Shown piece after piece: positions 55,478-60,385 of a stretch of DNA of 60,385 nt (the first letter of the stretch is position 1; each line of letters opens with the position of its first letter). The DNA lies in assembly GCA_025357915.1 (NCBI GenBank), contig JANYLH010000041.1, positions 1 to 60,385 of the forward strand, given 5' to 3'. This DNA is from Gammaproteobacteria bacterium. GTDB lineage: Bacteria; Pseudomonadota; Gammaproteobacteria; Steroidobacterales; Steroidobacteraceae. The translations under genes were made by a program, and so were the position numbers. The notes under the pieces are model-generated. The model was not told the origin of the DNA and made no database searches. It was given only the letters and a program-made list of their open reading frames with translations.

Positions 55478-57225
55478 CCCCGCCGCCCACGGCCGCCGTC
55501 GACGCCGCGGCGGTATACCGCCGGCTGCTGGGCTATGCGCGTCCGCACTGGGGCATGTTCCTGATCGGCGTGCTCGGCATGGTGATGTACGCCTCGGTCA
55601 GCACCATCACGGCGTGGTTCGTGAAGAATTTCCTCAACGCCTCGTTTGTCGAGAAAAATCTCACCGTGCTGCGCTACGTGCCGCCGGGAATCATCCTGCT
55701 GTTCCTGCTGCGGGGCGTGGGCGATTACCTCGCCAATTATTTTCCGGGCTGGGTCAGCCGGCAGATGATCAAGACGATACGCGCCGACCTGTTCGCGCAC
55801 TACATGCGGCTGCCCACCGCCTGGTACGAGCGCGAGTCCTCGGGCGCCATGCTCTCGCGCCTCACCTACAACGCCGAGCTGGTGGCCGACGCGGCGACCA
55901 ATTCGGCCACGGTGTTGATCCGCGACTCGCTCGCCATCATCGGGTTGCTCTGTTACCTGTTCCTGCTCAACTGGCGCCTGGCGATCTTCGCGTTGCTGGC
56001 CGCGCCCGTCATCGCCGGCCTCGTCAGCAGCGTGAACCGGCGTTTTCGCCGCTACAGCACCCGCATCCAGAATTCGATGGGCGATGTGACGCGCCTGGCC
56101 AAGGAGGCCATCGACGCGCACCGCGTGGTCAAGGTTTTCAACGCGCAGGAACACATGCAGGCGGCCTTCGCGACCGCCAACGAGCTCAACCGGCATTCCA
56201 ACATGCGGCTGATCTCCGCGCGCGCGACCAGCAACCCGCTGGTGCAGCTGATTGCCGCGCTGGGCCTGGCGAGCGTGCTGTACGTGGCGATCCACCAGGT
56301 CGACAGCGGGGCGATGCGGGTGGGCGACCTGCTGGGTTTCCTCACAGCACTGCTGCTGGTGCCCGAACCGCTCCGGAGGCTGGTGGGCATCAGCGGTCCG
56401 TTGCAGCAAAGCATCGCGGCCGGCGCCAGCCTGTTCGAGGTCATCGACACGCCGGGTGAGCCCGAGGGTGGCACGCGCGCGCTCACGCGCGCCCGGGGCG
56501 ACGTGGAATTCCGGGGCGTGGAGTTCACCTACGACACCGACAAGGGACGGGTGCTGCACAACGTCAACCTGCGGGTTGCCGCCGGCACCACGGTGGCCAT
56601 TGTCGGTCGCTCCGGGAGCGGCAAGTCGACGCTGGTGTCGCTCCTGCCGCGCTTCTACGACCCCAGTTCCGGCGCAGTGCTGCTCGACGGCGTCGACATC
56701 CGCGAATACCGGCTGCGCGATTTGCGCGCGCAGATCAGCCTGGTGAGCCAGGAAGTGGTGCTGTTCAACGATACGATCCGCAACAACATCCTGTTCGGCG
56801 CCACCGGGGTCGATGGGCCGGCCGTGGACGCGGCGGCACAAGCCGCATTTGTCAGCGAGTTTGTCGCCGACCTGCCGCAGGGCCTCGAGACCATCGTCGG
56901 CGATCGCGGCCTGCTGCTCTCCGGCGGCCAGCGCCAGCGGATCGCGATCGCGCGCGCGCTGCTGCGCAACAGCCCCATCCTGGTGCTCGACGAAGCCACC
57001 TCCGCGCTCGATACCGCCTCGGAACGCCATATCCAGTCGGCGCTCGACCAGCTGGTGAAGAACCGTACCACCTTCGTGGTGGCGCATCGGCTCTCCACCA
57101 TCGAGCATGCGGACCTGATTGTCGTGATGCAGGACGGCGCGATCGTCGAATCGGGCACGCACGCGCAGCTGGTGGCCGGGTCGCGCGTGTACGCACAGCT
57201 GCATCAGCTGCAATTCAACGTGTGA
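55474..57225 (+). CDS. msbA: Lipid A export ATP-binding/permease protein
   Basis: 583 residues, close to E. coli MsbA. Six membrane helices (about 25-305) are followed by an ABC domain: Walker A GRSGSGKST (378-386), Q-loop SLVSQEVVLFND, signature LLLSGGQRQRIAIARALL, Walker B ILVLDEATSALD and VAHRLSTI. The start is TTG at 55474, overlapping the exbD stop; no ATG gives full length. It flips lipid A-core across the inner membrane. lpxK and kdsB downstream make a lipid A assembly cluster. Confidence 0.95.
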   Translation: MTPPPTAAVDAAAVYRRLLGYARPHWGMFLIGVLGMVMYASVSTITAWFVKNFLNASFVEKNLTVLRYVPPGIILLFLLRGVGDYLANYFPGWVSRQMIKTIRADLFAHYMRLPTAWYERESSGAMLSRLTYNAELVADAATNSATVLIRDSLAIIGLLCYLFLLNWRLAIFALLAAPVIAGLVSSVNRRFRRYSTRIQNSMGDVTRLAKEAIDAHRVVKVFNAQEHMQAAFATANELNRHSNMRLISARATSNPLVQLIAALGLASVLYVAIHQVDSGAMRVGDLLGFLTALLLVPEPLRRLVGISGPLQQSIAAGASLFEVIDTPGEPEGGTRALTRARGDVEFRGVEFTYDTDKGRVLHNVNLRVAAGTTVAIVGRSGSGKSTLVSLLPRFYDPSSGAVLLDGVDIREYRLRDLRAQISLVSQEVVLFNDTIRNNILFGATGVDGPAVDAAAQAAFVSEFVADLPQGLETIVGDRGLLLSGGQRQRIAIARALLRNSPILVLDEATSALDTASERHIQSALDQLVKNRTTFVVAHRLSTIEHADLIVVMQDGAIVESGTHAQLVAGSRVYAQLHQLQFNV

Positions 57226-57262
57226 GCCCGTGGCGGCAGCGCACGCAAAAACGTCTCGGGTT

Positions 57263-57312
57263 CGCACGCGTGGCAGGCGCGCACATAGAAACCACCGGCA
57301 GGATGTGGTCGG
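57263..57312 (+). repeat. Inverted repeat, left copy
   Basis: About 48 bp, related to the reverse complement of 57449-57496. The shared uninterrupted core is ATAGAAACCACCGGCAGGAT plus GTG (23 bp). The flanks differ at a few positions. Confidence 0.85.
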
Positions 57313-57448
57313 GCACGCTTCAGCCGGGCGTCGCTCGCGCGCCGCCCGGCTGGCGAGCCTTGCCCTCGCTGGCGTAATGGCTTGTTGTCGCACCGCAAGA
57401 GTTCGATGAAATACTGCATTACGCCGACGCTCGGGCCGCGGTGCCCTC

Positions 57449-57496
57449 CGACACATCCTGCCGGTGGTTTCTATTTGCGCGCCCTGCACACGTGCG
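57449..57496 (-). repeat. Inverted repeat, right copy
   Basis: Reverse-oriented copy of 57263-57312, with its centre about 185 bp away. Both copies read HPAGGFY followed by [VL]RA when translated in the direction of the repeat, so they might be remnants of a duplicated coding segment or a non-coding mobile repeat. Confidence 0.85.
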
Positions 57497-57641
57497 TGCG
57501 GCGGGCGTGCTCGCGCGCGCTGTCGCCATGAGCCCAGACCTGGGCGCGCAGGTGTACGGTCACCGCCGGCCTCACCGGCAACGCACGGCGCCAGACGCCA
57601 CGATTCTTGGGCTGCGGCCGGCGTGCGAGGGCAAGGTTCGC

Positions 57642-57676
57642 CAATGAGCGGCGCAATCCGATTGCGCCGCTCATTG
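57642..57676. repeat. Perfect hairpin, 16-bp stem and 3-nt loop
   Basis: CAATGAGCGGCGCAAT, loop CCG, ATTGCGCCGCTCATTG. All 16 pairs are perfect. No T-run follows on either strand, so rho-independent termination is possible but not typical. It could be a REP-like element, or an RNA-processing site before lpxK. Confidence 0.85.
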
Positions 57677-57765
57677 AGGCGCGCCCGACCACAATCGGCA
57701 ACACGACTACGTCATGGCCGCATCCTGGCGCTTGAGCTGCTCATGCCTTTGCGCGTGTCGCTGCG

Positions 57766-58971
57766 ATGAGTCTCGACGTCTGGCTCCAGCAGGTCTGGTA
57801 CGAGCGGGCGCGGGCGCCGTGGTGGCTGCGCATTTGCTCGCCCGTATATGGCGCGGTCGTGCGTTTGCGGGCGTGGCTGTACGCGCGCGGCTGGCTGCAA
57901 TCGGTCCGGGTGGCCGTGCCGGTGATCGTGGTCGGCAACGTCACTGTCGGTGGCACCGGCAAGACGCCGTTCGTGATCTGGCTGGCCGGACGCCTGCGTA
58001 CGCTCGGGTTGCCCGTGGCGGTCGTGACGCGCGGCTACGGACGCAGCAGCACGGGGCGCGTGACCACCGACATCCTGCGGGTCGACGACAGCTGCCGGGC
58101 CGACGAGGTGGGCGACGAAGCCCTGCTGATCAGGCGGCGCAGCGGCTGTCCCGTTTATGTCAGCCGCGATCGCGTGGCGGCGGCGCAGGCGGCGATCGCC
58201 GACGGCGCCCGGGTCGTGATCGCTGACGACGGACTGCAGCACCTGCGGCTCGCGCGCACGGTCGAGATCGCGCTGGTCGACGGGCAGCGCGGGCTCGGCA
58301 ACGGCGCCTTGCTCCCGGCGGGACCGCTGCGCGAAGACGCCGCACGCCTCGGCACGGTGGCGGCGGTGGTACTCACGGGCAGCGGCCCCGGCGCGGGTCC
58401 GTCCGCATCGATCCCTGCCGGTGCGCTGCGCATGGGGTTGGCAGGAGAGTTGCTGCAGGCGGTCAATGGCGTGGCCATCGACCGCACGCTGCGCAGCTTC
58501 GCCGGCCAGCGCGTGCATGCCGTGGCGGGCATCGGCAACCCGGGGCGCTTCTTTGCGGCGCTCCGGGCCGCCGGGCTCGACGTCGTGCCGCACCGCTTTC
58601 CCGACCATCACCGCTATGCGCGCTGGGACCTGCAGTTCGACGAGGACCTTCCAGTGATCATGACCGAGAAGGATGCAGTAAAATGCCAGGCGTTCGCGCC
58701 GGCGCATTGCTGGTGCCTCCCGGTCAGCGCGGCCTTTGCCGCCGCGGATGAACGGGTGCTGTTACGGAGAATCCTGATGGACGCACGCCTGCTCGACATC
58801 CTGGCCTGTCCCCTGTGCAAGGGACCACTGCAGTTGGCGGACGATTCGTCGGGCAAGGTGCTCGTGTGCCGTGCCGATCGCCTGGCCTTTCCGGTACGCG
58901 ACGGCATCCCCGTGATGCTCGAGGAGGAAGCGCGCCAGCTCGAGTCCACTGACCCGTTGCTGGAGCGCTGA
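57766..58971 (+). CDS. lpxK: Tetraacyldisaccharide 4'-kinase fused to a Trm112/YcaR domain
   Basis: 401 residues in one frame. Residues 1-337 are LpxK, which phosphorylates the 4' position of lipid A precursor: [20 protein letters not shown] has the Walker A motif (61-68), and [13 protein letters not shown] and RFPDHHRY are family blocks. Residues 338-401 (from ATG 58777) are a complete YcaR/Trm112-type zinc-ribbon-like domain: [14 protein letters not shown] and [17 protein letters not shown]. These are normally two genes; here no stop codon separates them. GGAG at 58766-58769, 7 nt before 58777, would still allow YcaR to be made alone. Confidence 0.92.
   Translation: MSLDVWLQQVWYERARAPWWLRICSPVYGAVVRLRAWLYARGWLQSVRVAVPVIVVGNVTVGGTGKTPFVIWLAGRLRTLGLPVAVVTRGYGRSSTGRVTTDILRVDDSCRADEVGDEALLIRRRSGCPVYVSRDRVAAAQAAIADGARVVIADDGLQHLRLARTVEIALVDGQRGLGNGALLPAGPLREDAARLGTVAAVVLTGSGPGAGPSASIPAGALRMGLAGELLQAVNGVAIDRTLRSFAGQRVHAVAGIGNPGRFFAALRAAGLDVVPHRFPDHHRYARWDLQFDEDLPVIMTEKDAVKCQAFAPAHCWCLPVSAAFAAADERVLLRRILMDARLLDILACPLCKGPLQLADDSSGKVLVCRADRLAFPVRDGIPVMLEEEARQLESTDPLLER
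58766..58769 (+). promoter_or_regulatory. Internal ribosome-binding site before the YcaR-like part
   Basis: GGAG with a 7-nt gap to the in-frame ATG at 58777. It suggests that the Trm112/YcaR portion can also start independently inside the lpxK frame. Confidence 0.5.
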
Positions 58972-58972
58972 C

Positions 58973-59785
58973 TTGTTCAAGGTCGTGATCCCGGCGCGCT
59001 ACGCTTCGACACGACTCCCCGGCAAGCCGCTCCTGCCGATCGCCGGCAAGCCGATGCTGCAGTGGGTGTACGAGCGCGCCTGTGCCGCGCAGGCCGACGA
59101 AGTCGTGATCGCCACCGACGACGAACGCATCGCCGCGATCGCGCGCTCGTTCAGCGCGCCAGCGCCTGCGCCAGCCGCAGACGTACTCATGACGGCGGCT
59201 ACGCACGCCTCGGGCACCGACCGGGTGGCGGAAGTGGCGCGGCTGCGGGGCTGGGACGCGCGGCAGATCGTGGTCAACGTGCAGGGCGACGAGCCGCTCG
59301 TGCCGCCGCAGTTGATCCGGCAGGTGGCGGCGCTCCTGCAAGCCAACCCGCGCGCCGACATTGCTACGCTGGCCTCGCCCATCGGGTCGCTGGCCGAGTT
59401 TCTGGACCCCAACGTGGTCAAGGTGGTCGCGGACGCGCAGCAGCGCGCGCTGTACTTCAGCCGCGCGCCCATTCCCTGGAGTCGCGACGGTGCGTCCACC
59501 GGCCTGCACAGCCAGACGCACTGGCAGGTTGCGCGGCGCCATATCGGGCTTTACGCCTATCGCGTGGGTGCGCTGCAGCGCATGGCGGCATTACCACCAT
59601 CGGCGCTGGAAACCATCGAGAAGCTCGAGCAGTTGCGCGCGCTGGAGGCCGGCTTCGAGTTTCGGGTCGCCGACGGCGAAGTGCCGCCGGGACCCGATGT
59701 GAACACGAGCGCCGACCTCGAGCGTGCCAGCGCCTTACTCGTCGCGTCGGGCGTCGCTGTGCCAGGTCTCGGTCACGGGCGCTGA
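58973..59785 (+). CDS. kdsB: 3-deoxy-manno-octulosonate cytidylyltransferase
   Basis: 270 residues. VVIPARYASTRLPGKPL is the nucleotide-binding start, VVNVQGDEPLVPP and YFSRAPIPW are active-site blocks, and HIGLYAYR is conserved. It makes CMP-Kdo for lipopolysaccharide. TTG at 58973 begins one base after the lpxK stop. Its last 51 bp overlap the convergent rne gene. Confidence 0.95.
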   Translation: MFKVVIPARYASTRLPGKPLLPIAGKPMLQWVYERACAAQADEVVIATDDERIAAIARSFSAPAPAPAADVLMTAATHASGTDRVAEVARLRGWDARQIVVNVQGDEPLVPPQLIRQVAALLQANPRADIATLASPIGSLAEFLDPNVVKVVADAQQRALYFSRAPIPWSRDGASTGLHSQTHWQVARRHIGLYAYRVGALQRMAALPPSALETIEKLEQLRALEAGFEFRVADGEVPPGPDVNTSADLERASALLVASGVAVPGLGHGR

Positions 59786-60385
59786 CGACCAGACGACCTG
59801 CGGTTGGGGCGGTGCCGCCTGAGTCGAAGGCGCTGCAGCCGGCGCGGGCGCTGGTGCTGGTGATGGCGAAGACGAAGGCGCTGCCTGCGGCGCAGGCGCC
59901 GTGGGTTCAGGCATCCGCGCCGGCGGGGCCTGCGGCGGTTCGAACAGTTGCGCCTGATTCGCGTTCTGGCGCGCCGGTTGCGTCCAGCTCATCGCAGGTT
60001 CGTTCCCCGCCTGACCGGATTCCGGCGCTGCGTATGACTCCCGCGGCGACTCGCCGCCGGCGTCGCGATTGCCATCCGGCCCCTGGTCCGGGCTCGGGCC
60101 CTGGCCCTGAGCGGCGTTCTGCCCCGGACCCTGGTTCTGGCCCTGGCTTTCACGGTTGGCGCCTCCACGCCGGCGGCGTCCGCCGCGGCGCGAACGGCTC
60201 GGCCGATCGCCCCGCTCGCCTTCGGTGCGGCGCGGCTCGGCGACCGTGCCCTCGCGCGATTCCGGATCGCGCCGCGGCTCGTCGCGTCTCGGCGCCGCAT
60301 CGCGCGGCGCCTCGTTCGGGCGTGAGTCGGGGCGCGGATCGGGGCGCGGGTCGGGGCGCGAGTCGGGGCGCGGTGGTTCGTTGCG
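59735..60385 (-). CDS. rne: Ribonuclease E, C-terminal part (N-terminus outside window)
   Basis: 216 residues up to the TAA at 59735; the frame is open at the right edge. The sequence is low in complexity: RPD/RPDP repeats at the edge, an Arg-rich patch (SRSRRGGRRRRGG), Gln/Gly and Pro/Ala stretches, ending VVWSSAPVTETWHS. This fits the disordered C-terminal half of RNase E, which binds RNA and degradosome partners. The catalytic half is outside, so the call rests on composition, the RNA-binding patch and the kdsB neighbourhood. It overlaps the kdsB 3' end by 51 bp. Confidence 0.75.
   Translation of the reverse strand, partial: RNEPPRPDSRPDPRPDPRPDSRPNEAPRDAAPRRDEPRRDPESREGTVAEPRRTEGERGDRPSRSRRGGRRRRGGANRESQGQNQGPGQNAAQGQGPSPDQGPDGNRDAGGESPRESYAAPESGQAGNEPAMSWTQPARQNANQAQLFEPPQAPPARMPEPTAPAPQAAPSSSPSPAPAPAPAAAPSTQAAPPQPQVVWSSAPVTETWHSDARRDE

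Larger units (their letters stand above)
57226..57765. other. Gene-free 540-bp interval with inverted repeats
   Basis: The only stretch over 500 bp without a gene I can support. It contains two related ~48-bp sequences in opposite orientation (57263-57312 and 57449-57496) and a perfect 16-bp-stem hairpin at 57642-57676. Short frames on both strands exist, but none has a clear family or good start. It breaks the usual msbA-lpxK junction, which is tight in most relatives (family knowledge). Confidence 0.7.

Noticed and set aside
55378..57489. Long open frame on the minus strand opposite msbA and exbD
   Set aside because: It mirrors msbA codons in a GC-rich genome and has no recognisable domain; msbA motifs on the plus strand are unambiguous.
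57441..57647. Short plus-strand frame in the msbA-lpxK gap
   Set aside because: No known domain and it lies across the inverted repeat; more likely a by-product of repeat sequence.
57642..57676. Intrinsic terminator of msbA
   Set aside because: The stem is perfect but there is no T-run on either strand and it lies over 400 bp after msbA.

Overview
The window is about 60 kb of dense, GC-rich chromosome. Housekeeping gene orders point to a gammaproteobacterium: lepA-lepB-DUF4845-rnc-era-recO-pdxJ-acpS, rpoE-rseA-rseB, lolC-lolE-lolD, exbB-exbD-msbA-lpxK-ycaR-kdsB, plus csiV, nagZ, sthA and mfd. The very high GC and frequent GTG/TTG starts overlapping the previous stop codon would suit a Steroidobacter/Nevskia/Xanthomonadales-like lineage, but the family cannot be fixed from this sequence alone. 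I saw no rRNA, tRNA, CRISPR array, insertion sequence or prophage.

Layout. 1-4.1 kb (minus strand) is a signalling block: a superoxide-dismutase-like/Ser-Thr kinase fusion cut by the left edge, a Crp/Fnr regulator and a secreted-TPR diguanylate cyclase. 4.3-11.3 kb is a heme-biosynthesis cluster: a short HemA, a HemC with a HemD-like C-terminal extension, an embedded two-component system, HemE, HemN and convergent HemJ. 11.4-16.5 kb is a lipid/acyl-activation block: LpxL-type acyltransferase, FAH/hydratase-family enzyme, acyl-AMP ligase-ACP protein, Sfp-type phosphopantetheinyl transferase and DUF374 acyltransferase. 16.5-23.4 kb holds a PAS-GGDEF-EAL protein, an APH-type kinase paired with a class III PLP enzyme, and a secreted amidohydrolase. 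23.4-28.5 kb is a succinate dehydrogenase island: ygfZ, an SDHAF4-like gene, sdhCDAB, sdhE and a YgfX-like gene.

28.5-42.2 kb: the sigma-E module with a predicted self-activated promoter, a glutaredoxin-like gene, then a long run from lepA through acpS, an exonuclease, rlmD, nagZ and a LOV-like PAS protein. 42.3-48.2 kb is minus strand: sthA, csiV, mfd and a small secreted protein. 48.4-59.8 kb is envelope biogenesis: lolC-lolE-lolD, DUF2062, comEC, exbB-exbD-msbA, an lpxK-ycaR in-frame fusion and kdsB. The right edge cuts the 3' end of rne.

The best candidates for something new are the SOD-like/kinase fusion (1-914), the heme cluster with its own two-component system (4307-11338), the compact acyl-activation cluster (12278-16487), the LOV-like PAS without its photoactive cysteine (41276-42220), the nine-copy AAGCCC repeat in acpS (37981-38034), the LpxK-Trm112 fusion (57766-58971), and an inverted-repeat/hairpin element in the only large gene-free stretch (57226-57765).
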